A stretch of 64,000 nt of DNA from contig CM049307.1 in NCBI GenBank assembly GCA_026874595.1, forward strand, positions 30,045,079 through 30,109,078, in the 5' to 3' direction. This DNA comes from Sipunculus nudus. Lineage: Eukaryota > Annelida > Sipuncula > Golfingiida > Sipunculidae. Each line of letters begins with the position of its first letter. The stretch's first letter is position 1. Of the stretch, positions 46,140 to 58,078 are shown one piece after another. Below the pieces are notes generated by a model. That model was not told the DNA's origin. It ran no database searches and saw only the letters and a list, made by a program, of their open reading frames with translations. A program made the translations under genes and the position numbers.

Positions 46140-46800
46140 TATTTTGAATGGCCTCCAGTATCTGAATAACTAATGCATTGATCACCATGATATTTTTACA
46201 TGCGTATTGATCATGTAGTGTTTCATCAATTCCTGCAGATGAGTGGTGCCTGTAATTTCTTAAATTTCTGGCATTTTTTTGGTCTTTTTTTGAGATCTTC
46301 ATATGAAATGTTTGTAGACCTGTTAAAATTGTAACTGTTGGACATAGACTCTTCTAAGTTGACATCTAGAGAGTTCCTTGGAAAATTCCCTTGGAAATCT
46401 GAAATAAGATCTCTGTTACTCATATCCTTTATAATATGGGGCTTGTAAGTACCCAAGAATAATTAAAAATTTTATATAAAAGCTCCAGTATCAGAATAAC
46501 TTATGTATAGAAACTTCAAATTTGATTCAGATCAAGGTAGGTTCCTGTGAAAAATTCTTTATAAAACCTGAAATAATGTCACAGTGACCTATATTCTGCA
46601 TGCTATATAAAAGAACATGATTTTAACACTCAAATGGGCACAAATGGTGGCAGCTGGATGTAAAATAAGGTCACTAACCTATATGTAGTAAGGTCTATTG
46701 GCAAAATGCATGATTTTTAGCACTCTGGGTGTCATGTCACACATTGTTCAAGGTTCCTTGAATTCAGCTGAACTTCATGGCCCATTGGCCACTATTTGTT
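46140..46800 (+). repeat. Hel-B copy 13, 5' truncated
   Basis: It has the end of one unit (CCAGTATCTGAATAACTAATG, then GAGTGGTGCC where the core motif would be), a second unit, then the 3' terminus: arm TTCAGCTGAAC, palindrome GGCCCATTGGCC at 46779-46790 and a slightly longer tail ACTATTTGTT to 46800. Confidence 0.65.
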
Positions 46801-49800
46801 AAAAACATAGGATTATACTGTAATATCTAGTAATCTTAATTTGAGTGGAAGTGTCTGGAAAAACTTTTTATGTTGCGGTTTCAGTAAATGCCAAATGCGG
46901 TACAGTTGTGATAGTAACAATATGTATTAATGACTTTCAAAATGTATTCCTTAAAGTCTACAATACCAAAAGGCCAAAATCAGCATAAAGCCTGCAGAAT
47001 AATACAATTTAGATCCATGCTGTGAAATATGGTAGCTTGCATGTTGCTGTATTTGAAGCGTTCTCTGTAGATGGCCTGGAAAATTTGAATGGTGCAACCT
47101 GAGAATGTTTTCTCATCGGGGACGGAGCTTTGGTGCTCTCCTGATGTTACAGGACTGTAGTCTGGTGTTTAGTTGTGGGTATTACTGTACTGGATTCAAT
47201 TTGTCTGATTCTTCATGAATATTTGATAATTATCAAAAATTATATCAGAATTAATACAGAAATGTTTATTGACAGCAGGAAGGAACAGCAAACAATGCAA
47301 TAATCTGTGCTCCTCTGTTCTATCAGCCACATTTGTATTTCACGTGATCTTGTCATTACACCAGATGACTCAATCAGAATGGTCAAGACCAAGATCAACA
47401 AAAAATGAATGAAATCAGTAAATAGCTTTAGCTGGTACTTTTATTGACAAACATGTATAGACAAACAAATAGAATTACTAGCAAACAAATGGGCCTAAGA
47501 TATGATAGAAAATTAATTTAATTGCTGTTCAATTTCTCTTTCAGAAGTAAAAGATCATGAAACTTACTTAATACATAATGTAACACATGTATACATAAGT
47601 CTGTTTTAGTTTGTTTTAGCTTACCCACAGGATTATTTTTTGGTCTAAAATTTAAGTTTTCCTTGCAAGTTCTTGGCAATAGTCAGAAATAGCTTCCCTG
47701 TCATATGTTCCTTATTGCCTTTCCCTACATAATCCACAGACATGTTAATTTGTGTTTAAGTATTCCCTGTGGGCACTGTGCAGTGACTTGGTTTATATTA
47801 ATTGGTCTGCTCAGTAGAATCATCAGGAACTGTTGTGTGTTAAGCCAGCTTGTGAAGCAAGTTTCTTGATTGCCTGTATGTGTGAGGTATGACCACTGAC
47901 AAGATGTCTGGTCTGGTGGCTGGTAACTCTTCATCATCAGCCTTCAGGAATCTGTTCATGTTGCGCTGCTCAGGTGCCAATACTGAATGGTCTGGTGACC
48001 ATCCCCTGCAAAGTTGCTTCATCTGTGTATTTCTGATGTTCAAGATGTGGATTAGCCCTGCCGGGGCTTTATTGTATTTACGTTTACTACTAAAATGTCT
48101 AAAAGAAAACATTGTTCCATTTACCGATAGACGTAACTCAGCACCAGCTCTTATCACTAAAGCCCTGCAAAGTCCCTATAGTGAATCCCTGATATTTGCA
48201 TATGAGGACGTCACAAGGCTCCTGATGATTCCCTCGCATTTGAATATCAGGCTGTCACGCCGCTTGTGACTGGCATCGTTGCTATGTGGACGCCAGCAGC
48301 GGTCCCAGTGACAATAGACAGCTCTACCCGCTTGATAACTTTCACGCTGAAATCATGTTTTCAAAAAAGTCCATACATGGACCTTGGTGTCCTATAATAT
48401 AGCTGTGCTGTGGAACACTAAGGTCCATTGGCCAAATTAAAGTGCATTGTAGACACTGTCTCATCGATTTTGTAAGGTGTATGTGTTAGTTTACAAGTTA
48501 CACTTGAAAGCCTTACCCCTGTTAAGTTGCTAACACGCTGAACGCCGTGATCGTTTCAGCCAGCCGGTACATGACTGCGTTCGTTGCGTGTGGACCTGAA
48601 TATCTCACGCTGATTGGCTGAGCTAGAGATACATTTTCAAACCGGCCTGCCTTGAAAAGTGATGGTCTGACAAACGGTAACACTGACTCACTGAGGCTGA
48701 GGGTTTTATATAGTGTTGAAAGTCTTGCCGTACTCAAAATAGCCTAGGACCTTAAAATATTAAAATATTAAAATGGGTATATAAATAGCAAGCTAGAAGC
48801 CCATGATAGGCAGTTACTGGAGAACCCAATGTTTGTTTTGAAAAAAAAAAGAGTCTGGGGAAGACCACTATAATTACTCCCTACGTCACTAGGAAAGACT
48901 TTAGTTCAGCGAGGCGGTGATGTATGGTGCTGACTCTCTGGTACGGCCCAAGTTTACCAGTTGATGAAATAAGAGGGTCAGAGAGTAGTAATTAGTTATA
49001 GAAGTAACCGAGAGGTGGCAGTACCAACGCTATGTGTGATACAGTGAGAGAATGTTTGGTTTCTCTGTCAGAGCCAACAATTAAGAGCCATTTCATTGAC
49101 TGGGCCAGTCTAGATGTGGATAGATTTAAATGAATTTTGCAGAGATATGGCTCCGTCTTCCTGCGCTGAAACAGGAAACCTGCTGAAAAAATGTGTTGAA
49201 TTGAGCTTTTCTATGTGCATGGAAATGTGTACATTTTTGCAGAATCTCCCCTCTGCATGACATGTTTGCACAAGGGATTCACAATCCCCAAGCCTTCCAG
49301 GCAACATGTCGAACATGTGTCTGTTATGTACAGTTCACTTTATTAATGGATACATTTAAGATTTTGTTATATTTGCAGGAACGTTTAGTTTTTATTGTGG
49401 TAGTGTGTTATTGACATGCGGGTGTGGGTCATATATAGATTATTAACTACAGCAGTAGGTAATAAGATTTTTAACACCCAAGCCGCACATATGTTTATAT
49501 TATATAATCATTAAAGTGGACAAGCAGAGAAGCAAGTAAGTATACATGATTTGTTGCCATGTATGATATAGGCCTATACATGCTGGGGCAGCATCAAGCA
49601 GACTGCATTCATGTCCTTGACCTCCACAAGAAGATTCATCCGCATGTGTTTCTATGTGCATGGCAAAGGTGTATTGATTTACAATAGTGCAGTTTTTTCA
49701 GCAAGCATTCCTGTTCACATGAAAAAGGGACCTTAGTCATACCATCAATTAAATTTTTAGAGTTGTGTGGATCCAGTTGTAGATTAAAGATTGTTTGTTG

Positions 49801-50914
49801 AATCTGAATACATCTGTCTCACATCTAAGTACCACAATTGATTGATGGACAGTGGGTGGACACACATATGCATCAGAATATTGCTTTCATGTTTTATTGC
49901 TGTATCAAGTTTGAGGTTTTCTGTATTTTATTTGTGGTACAATGTAACTCGATGAAGAACAACAGATTGTTCCTTGAACTTTTGTTGAATTTGGATGAGA
50001 TTGAAAGCAATGAAGTGACAATTTCCTAAAACATGAACCATCATTTGAAGATGCAGTTACTATATATTTGCAGTCTATCTTCCCAGGCAGACAGATGGAT
50101 AGCTAAAAAATTGAGTGTCAAAACTTAAATGAAAATTAAAGAAAATAAATCCCAAATCTTTTTCAAAATATGCTTAAGAGTATATTCATGATTGCCTGCC
50201 AGTATAATACTGCTGATCTCATGACCTTCTATTATTTTATCATAAAGCATAGATTTATTTTTTCACCATTTATGATGACTTGGCATCATTATCTACAGGG
50301 GACTTACTTTAAATTCAGTACAGTCAATTTCTGGGGATCAAAAACAGAAATTTCTAGTTGTCATCCTAAATGAATTTTCTTTATGAACAAAATGGGAGCC
50401 ATACAGATTTCAAAACTGTGTCAACTCATTTTGGTTTACATTCACCTTTCTGCTAGAATATTGAAATTATGGTTGTTACAGTGAATGTTCAGACACTGAC
50501 ATACAACTTTCCATATTGTGTTTTACATAATCTGAACTAACAACTTCTTTGCTTATATAAATCAAATAGATATCTCTGTGAACTGCCCAGTACTGAAAAA
50601 ATGCCAGAAATACTGCATAAAATACCTTGGGGGGGGGCCAAGAAACCTGGAAACTTTTATTCTTTCTTACCAACAAATTCAAACCATGAATAGCTGTTGT
50701 CATGTCATTCAAGTTTATCTTATTTTCCTTAGATGAAATAGCTAACCAGACAATTATCCAGAATATCGTTATGTCATCATTGTGGTTATTTATATATTCT
50801 GTATAATGAAAATAGAAAGTGTAGTAAGCTTTGGTTATTAAGTGCATGACCTTGTGTACCCACTGACATTGTTTTATAACAACATCACAAACTGTCGGGC
50901 CATCTTCATTGTAG
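46801..50914. other. Repeat-poor DNA, possible regulatory stretches, no gene recognised
   Basis: This starts the longest stretch without Hel families. The largest ATG frame in the window (47889-48269, 126 codons, plus) overlaps a minus-strand frame and has no recognisable domain. It sits in a locally GC-richer segment. An octamer ATTTGCAT (about 48196-48203) and a CRE-like GACGTCAC follow within 20 bp. I would not call a gene here. Confidence 0.4.
48610..48785 (+). promoter_or_regulatory. Possible promoter: CCAAT, AP-1-like and TATA-like motifs
   Basis: GATTGGCTG (CCAAT box in reverse, near 48611), TGACTCA (AP-1 type, near 48685) and TTTTATATAG (near 48703) occur in order, with a second TATATAAA near 48777. 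The setting is GC-richer than its surroundings and free of recognised repeats. It would drive the plus strand, toward the exon candidate at 50915. All are short common motifs, so the call is weak. Confidence 0.25.
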
Positions 50915-50950
50915 GTGTACTCAGTGACCTGGTGTGAAGGGGGAGTTTGG

Positions 50951-51037
50951 ATGGGAAATGGAGTAGTACGAAGTGGCTCTTATGCCGCTGACACATCCTC
51001 AGGTACAACAGCTACCAAGATGAATGACCAACTACAG
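50951..51037 (+). CDS. Candidate first coding exon (29 codons), unrecognised protein
   Basis: A 123-bp open segment (50915-51037) lies between a possible acceptor (CATTGTAG, ending 50914) and a strong donor CAG|GTAAGA at 51037/51038. From ATG 50951 the peptide begins MGNGVVRSGSYAADTSSG; a second in-frame ATG at 51020 sits in a good context (ACCAAGATGA) and would give MNDQLQ. The frame ends in phase 0. Codon choice is balanced, unlike the AT-rich flanks. I do not recognise the protein. If the upstream AG is not used, this is a first exon with a short 5' UTR; a stop (TAG) lies directly upstream at 50912. Confidence 0.35.
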
Positions 51038-54000
51038 GTAAGACTGTTTATTTTTTAGCCAAATGTTGAAACAATAGGAAAAAGGTATGCTGCATAATGT
51101 GAATTGACAGTAACAGATGAAAAGAGAAACAGTGACCATGTGAAACCAATTTCCCTGAGGTCCTTACATAACTAACGTTATGAGTCAACAATGGTAACCA
51201 TAGCAACCAAGACAGACATTTTGAAGCTGTCACATTTGAATTTTTCATCTGACAGGCACAGTAGAACCATTGTGCCTCCAAAAAGTATACTTAAGACCGT
51301 CTTGCTTTGCCACAGTATTTTCAGTCTTGTTTTTTTTTTTTTAATCTGTTATTTTAATATTACATCACTGATAACACAGAGGGATTGTAGATATAATAGC
51401 AGTGCTTCTTGGACAGCAATGTCATGCTGTGACAGTGTTTCAGTTGCATGAGTTAAACCAGTGGCACCAGCTTTTTAATGTGTGATCAGTGGTAAAGAAT
51501 GGTTTCCAGTTCTCACTTTCGCTTTTTTCATTTTTCTTTAAGGGATATTACAAAAAATTACGTACCATTCAGACTTGTTTTAAAATGAAAATATCCCCAT
51601 TATGAGAAATAAAGATCTCTATCTCAGTATGCTTTAAAGTATATATATGTTTTTATATAGGGTGATGAATTGCCTTTTTAACACTTTATTATATACCATA
51701 CAAATTGTGTCATATTTTCAGTGCTGCCTTTTAATTTTTTTCTAACTAGTATAAATTTTTATGAAAAAAAATGCTTTGTACTCTTTTCATACATAAAACT
51801 TTTCTCTTTTGTCCATCAAAATGGTAATTTAAACTCTCCCCACATAAATAGCTTAATGGAATTAATAGTATACTGTATAAGTCTTTTAACATAATGCACA
51901 ATGTGCATTTTTTTAAGTGAGTTTTTTCTCTGTAAACTCAGCATTAACTAAAAAACCATAAAATATGCAGAATGTAAAACTTCTTACAGCACCATATATC
52001 ACTGTACATTTAATTTCTGGTGCAAACTGACTAAACAATAAGCTGTTTTTAATGTTTTTTTACTGAAATTGGCAGTATGGTATTTAAGTTTATTGTATAA
52101 AATAAATTCTTCCATAGAAATTAAAGAATACACCATCAAATGTGAGAACTGTGAAACCATGCTTTAACATGAAGTTCAGATACATCTGCTCAACTTGATC
52201 AGAATATTGGTTGATGGCTGCAGTCACTGTTGCAGTGTTGTGGTTATGTGAAATCACTTGTGTAGGTGATGCTTGCACAAATATGAAGCAATGTGGCATG
52301 TCAATTATCAGTGTCAAGTAACATGTTCATAGCTACAAAGCCCATATCAACAACATCAGAAGGAAAAAGGAAAATCTGTTTTTGTGATCATTTTATGCCA
52401 TTTATAAATGATTTTTATGGTATTATGAATGTATGTTTCTTAGGCTCACATCATAACTTGAAAATATATTGGATTTTCAAATGCTCTCGAAAGCAAATTA
52501 CCAAAGTTGTATGAACCATCAGTCTGGTAAGTGAAGTTAATAGGTTTTAGGTTAAAACTGAAAGATATAAAAATCAATGTCTGTATGTTACAACCAAGTA
52601 AAATTTCATGCTTTATTCCTTACCTTAATATACATTTATTGACATGTTTACATGTGAGGTGCATTTCTTATGCTGCAGTTAGAAGGATATCTTGTAATAT
52701 GTAACTATATTGTATCTTTAATACATGTATGTTCTGGGTAATGCTTGAATTTGTATCCGTCTCAAATGTTTGATGACTAAATGCAATATAATCAAAACAC
52801 TACGTGCTTGGCCACATCGGGCTCAATATGTAAGACATACTTTGACCCTTCTTTTCATTTGCCAGGTCCAGCTAGTTTGAATATACTTGTTGTCCGTTAT
52901 ACATTGGTAAGATTTGGCTTCTCAATGCTTGTTGTAAGTGCATGTGTTGTTTAGGTAACACCTGTATGCATGTAATATGCTTAGTGCATGCTCTGTAATA
53001 TTGTTTACAACTGTTATTAAAGGTGGAAGTTTAAAACCTGATATGCTTTTGTGCAAGATACTGAAAATGGTTGGATCACTATATAATTAGTGCACTGGAA
53101 AACTAGGCATTCGAACAGATGTTATGAAACAGGCTTATGTAGGTAACTCATTGGGTTTCAAGTACATATAAAATGCTCGTGTTTGTGTTGATGGTAGTTA
53201 AAGATGAAAAGAAGCTCATACAGTCAATGGGATAAATATGAAATAACCAAAAATTTTGTGGATGGTAGTATAAAAGCAGTTGAGAATTAAAATTAGTTCA
53301 TCTTTAGCAAAGTTCTTCCAGTTTGATTGAAGGCGTGTTGCTGTAATCTTGTGGTTAATTCCATAGCTTACTTGGGAAGATGAATCGGCATATGGCTCAA
53401 ATAACCACATCTACTGCTGGATTAGATTTATTTTTGACTTATGATATAAAATCCAAAGATGTTTACATTGCATCAAATTCATATTTTATCGTTTTTAAGC
53501 AAAGAAGTGAGTTTGCAGTTGTGATTCCACTGCATTATCCCTCTCTCTTCTTACAGGCTTCCCAGGATTTTAAATGAAAAAATAATGATATTGTCTTGAT
53601 CTGTTTGACAGTTGCATTTATCTCTTCTGCAAAAACGTGTGGATTGTCCAGATTTATCCTGTGAAAACTAAATGCACCAGAGTAACTACTGCCTGTATGC
53701 TTGTAGAATTAACATCACTGCTATCTTATAAAAAAGACAAAAATTATACTCTGACAAGGGGGTCACCTTATATCAGATGTTTAGTGAAAATATTTTTTGC
53801 AATTATAGTGGGGCATCATTTCTCACTCTTTTAACAGAATTCACTTTCTGACTGTAACATAACCTTTTCTTATAGCTGTGCATGTATGTTAGTTGTCCCT
53901 TGAACTGCATGTTTATTGCCTGAAAAGCATGACTTATTGTTGACTTTATATTCTGTGCACACAATAATACACCATACTGTACATTGATAATCATGATTTA

Positions 54001-57000
54001 AATACAGTCTGCTTAATGGTTCTCTAGTCTTTTCTGTAGACCAGAGAGGGCTTCTTTGGGGAACTATTTTTAATTAAAAGCCTTCGTATGCTGTATCTGT
54101 ACACTAGGGGTCACTCCAGATAGACTTACTCTCTATCTAGCCAGTATTTTCATTTAATTTCTTGGCTGATACTGGTTGTCTTTGCTGATGAGTTCTAAAA
54201 TTTCTTAACAGTATTGACCTCTGGTGGTTAGACACAACATAACCGAGGACTGTTGTTTGACCTCATCATGGATGAGGGCATTGGTCTTGGGCAACCTGTG
54301 CTTTGATATTGTTTAATTTCCTGGGTGTGTTTGACAAAGTCAGACCTGTTTAATCTTTGTGTAGCATGAAACTGATTGTCTTTTCTGGGTTTTTTTTTCA
54401 GTCCAGATTTTAAGACTGTCACAATCTAATATGCACAGTCTGTGATAATTTTGCTGACTAAGTGATGTGTGCTATCATCAAAGACCTATATGCAGTCATT
54501 AAAATAAGACATTCTTTAAAAGGCAATACATGCTTTTAAATGTCATGTTGCCTGTTGAGTAAACAGAGTCAGGGAGCTAGCTATCAATACATAATAGACT
54601 TTATAATCAGGGGGTGATTGGTTACATTGTTAAGAATGCCAGGAGCTGTCTCAGAGTCATTAAATCAGGAGTTTAATAAGGCCGGGAGCAGAGGTGGTTC
54701 TGCTCTGACACTAATATTGTTTTTTTTTTGTTTTCTTGAGTGACTGAAGAATTTGACTATTATGCTTTCAGGAGAGAAAAAATCATGGTAGTGATTAGCA
54801 TTGCAAGTCATTTCTGCATCATCTGTACCTGCCGTATTATATTAATCACACAGATAAATGTGTTGGTGCCTTGAACTGTATACTTGTATACAACAGCAGA
54901 GGACCAGCAATATATGTCTAATCAACCTCAACAATAGAGACAGTCAGAGCTGCTCAGGGTTTTTCTTTTTTTTTTTTATGGGTTAAATGTCAGGAGTCAA
55001 GAAGTCTTGTTTTCCCCCAGTATCAATACACAATAAAATGACTGGTCCTGGAAGTGTTGTGGAATTTAACTTTCTGACAGTTTAAAAATTATTTAATGGC
55101 TTTATCCATTTCAGCTTGAACTAATAATAAATTCTAGGTAGTTTCTATGAAAAAATTAACATAAAGATAAATTTATTTTTGTGTCTGTAGAGTGAACACA
55201 GTTCATTCTGACCAAATGTAATAGCATGTTCAGTAATCTCAAATATCAAGTAAATCTTTCAAGGAAGTATGCACAATATATGTATCCCAAGACAAAGTTG
55301 GGGGATACTATGGTTTCATGATGTTCCTACATCCCATCCACATTAGAATATCTAATGTTTGTTACTTATTTAGTTTACTTTTGGCAATACTTTCCTCGAT
55401 TCTTAGAACATCATATGATAGCAAGTATTTTAGGCTGGCTGTATCATATCCCGTCGTTTTTTTAGTGACAGTTTTATAGTGGATGACATCTTGTTTCGTT
55501 GTGGGCGGATGTCATTAGTTTCATTGAGTGTGGTATGTGATCTCGACCAAAGGTAGCATCTTCTGTATCTAGGTTTGTGATGTTTCTGAGAAATCCTCTG
55601 CAGTGATTTAGCAGCTCCGGTTTAATGTGTTTGATATGTTATGTAAAAGTAATTACAAGGTGTGATGTTTCTGCTGATCAAGTGTAGTACAAAGGATTTT
55701 AATCAATACAGGGTAACAGTACACATCTGTGTGATTTTAAATAAGGTAGGTGGTCTCAGGTCTGTTTCATAACAGATATTGTTTGTGTGTAAACTGAACT
55801 TTGTTTCATGTAATCATGTTTAGACTATTGCATTTGTTATGTAGTGGTGAGTTTATTTAAAAGATTTTGGGTAAGCACCTTGCATTTGAAAATTACCATT
55901 GTTTATTACAGGAAAATTGGTTAAGAGTACTGCATGTTGAGACTAGGAAGTATGAAGGCACAGTTACAGAATTCCAGATAATTAGTTGAAAATCAATATA
56001 CCACCCAATGGCAGAAACATTTTAGGTTCTTACCTTAGAGTGCCTTCGCAGTGTACAGCAAATATTTGTCTGTCCAATAGTGAGTATATTTGAGTGGACT
56101 AATTGGTAAGATCATATGATTTACTGTTATTTTGTATCCATATAGACAGGTCCTGACCTTGAACTGTTAATTATAAGTCTTGTTCCATTTACCAAAATCC
56201 CAATGATATAAGATTCAAACAAGCTAAAAATTCTGATTGGTCCTGCCCAAATCTTGATTAAGACTTTTTTTCTCAGCATAGGCCTACATGTTCAATGATA
56301 AGATTGTATAGTGAATGATAGTTTGATGCAAATTTATACTTTTATGTACATATCCTTGAAAAACTTTTATAGATACTGTTGTAAAATGTAATTTAGACAG
56401 TTCAAAACTGTAATATTGTATTAGTTAACATATGGATCACTGTACACTGATTTTCTTTGATCTGTCGCTGATTCTTTTAACCTTAATTTGTATTAATGTT
56501 ATCAGGATCAGAGTTGGGTTTAGGGCTCAACCAATATTGGACGGTTCATTTTGGTAGTACACATTATGCCAAGTTCATTGCCTCACTCTTATGATTACAT
56601 GAAGTATTCATAAGTACAGAGGCGTGGCTCTGATTGAACAGGGTAATATTTTATATGACAGGGTTTTTACACCCTTACAATAATCAATAATTTGGCAAGG
56701 AATTAAAGAAGGTAAAAAAAACTTCCATAAAAAGTCCATAATTTTTTTAATGTTATTTCATCATAAAATCAAAAATGCCATTTAGTTTTCACTTTAAACC
56801 TAGTAAATTTCATTACTTGCATTTATTAACCTTAAAAATTAATCAGAAGTGAATCTTAATGTGCCTTTCATATTTAAACACTTTTGTTTAAATGATCATG
56901 GAGGACTGCATTCAATTAGTGCTTCGGCAAAAATTTTTTTTTAAGGTTCCTTAAAATAACATAAAAAGTTAAGAAATTCAGATTTTCTAACAGTGGTAGA

Positions 57001-57749
57001 GCCTACATTTTAACACAGTTTTCAATATTGTGAGCACCAGGAAGACAGTCTCATTTAGAAACCCAGAGCATTTATTGATTAAACTGTGGTGTTTTAGTCA
57101 CATTGATGTAAAACACTGAGTAAGCCCTGTCAATCCGGCCAATGATCCTCGATAAAATGGCCTCCTGAAACGAGAAGATTTGTCAGAGAGCGGATGGGTC
57201 ATGTTTTAAGATTAGGATATCTTCTTCCAAATATGGGGTTCAAAAACAACAAAAAACTGACTCTCAGGATGATCAGGACGCCCTGTAACACTTAAATGGA
57301 CTAAAAAGTCAGAAAGCTGATATTTATAATGTTCCATAAAGCAGACCAAGCAGGAAAAAGCATTGATTATTGCTGGCTGCTGGCCAGTATTTGATGTATT
57401 TTACATATTCCTGTCAAGCTAAAGAAGCATTGTTTAAATGACCTGCAGCTCCTCTCAGTGCTGAATCAGTCACAGATGCTGAATGCTTGTGGGTATTGTG
57501 TGGAAGGGGGTAAAAGGGTTATTTTCTTATAAATATATGTTGATTCTAAAAAATAATCTAAAAAGTTTAGTTTTCATTTGTTTCCCTCAGATCATCTGTG
57601 AACAATATGATCTTATCAACCATTTATTCAGAAGCATGTTCCATGTATTTGTTTAGGCATTACTGTAAGAATGTTTCATTGCTTTAATCAGTTTTGACTC
57701 TAATCTTGTATGCATATGATATTGCAATATATATAAACTTATGCAGTGA
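51038..57749. other. Repeat-poor, intron-like DNA
   Basis: AT-rich sequence with several pyrimidine tracts ending in AG (for example 53540-53555, 54396-54402, 55007-55019, 57578-57590), but the following segments are stopped quickly in all or most frames. Apart from one Hel-C end at 55281 I see no repeat family of the flanking regions. It would fit a long intron if the exon candidates are real. Confidence 0.4.
55281..55325 (+). repeat. Isolated Hel-C 5' end
   Basis: TGTATCCCAAGACAAAG, then TTGGGGGATACTATGGTTTCA, matches the Hel-C1 5' hairpin and the bases after it. Similarity then stops, so only the first 45 bp or so of a copy remain, or the copy has diverged strongly. Confidence 0.55.
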
Positions 57750-58078
57750 GACAGGCTTTTGTGGCTCAGGGGTAGAGTGCAGGACTAAAAGTGGGATGGT
57801 GAGTTTGAATCTCAGCCAAGGGGGTGAAATTTTTCTTGGTTGGTCCTCACCCAGGTTGAGCACTCTGCAGGATTAATGGGAAGGCAATGGTTTACTCACA
57901 AAGGAGTGCGCCTTTCGGGGTACCTCAGTGGTATGACCCAGCAGTTGGGGGGATTACACACCCAGGTCCTGCAGGTGCAGTAGTCACCGGGCCTGGTTAA
58001 CACCAGGATATAAAATGAGAGAAAGCGTGTGATGTTGCCCTGTCATGTAGTCAGAAACTGGAATGGAATTCTGCAGAT
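57750..58078 (+). mobile_element. tRNA-derived SINE
   Basis: A perfect RNA polymerase III A box (TGGCTCAGGGG, 57762-57772) and a good B box (AGTTTGAATCT, 57802-57812) lie 29 bp apart, as in tRNA genes. The sequence between them does not fold as a working tRNA by eye, and about 250 bp of non-tRNA body follow, including CCTGGTTAACACCAGG, a hairpin. Similar AT-rich strings, TATATATAAACTTA before (near 57728) and TATATATACTTA after (near 58081), may be target duplications. This is a retroposon copy, not a functional tRNA gene. Confidence 0.7.

Noticed and set aside
47889-48269. Longest ATG frame in the window (126 codons, plus)
   Set aside because: It overlaps a 105-codon minus-strand frame, has no recognisable domain or splice framing, and is within the length expected by chance in a GC-richer patch of a 64-kb window.
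53540-53577. Exon after the strong acceptor CTCTCTTCTTACAG
   Set aside because: Stops follow within a few codons in two frames and after 13 codons in the third. No donor is present.
57591-57656. Possible terminal exon after the acceptor TTTGTTTCCCTCAG
   Set aside because: It gives 21 residues before a stop, with no known motif and no clear poly(A) signal placement. Acceptor-like tracts are common in this T-rich DNA.
57762-57830. Functional tRNA gene
   Set aside because: A and B boxes are good, but acceptor and anticodon stems do not pair convincingly by eye and a long non-tRNA body follows, so a SINE fits better.
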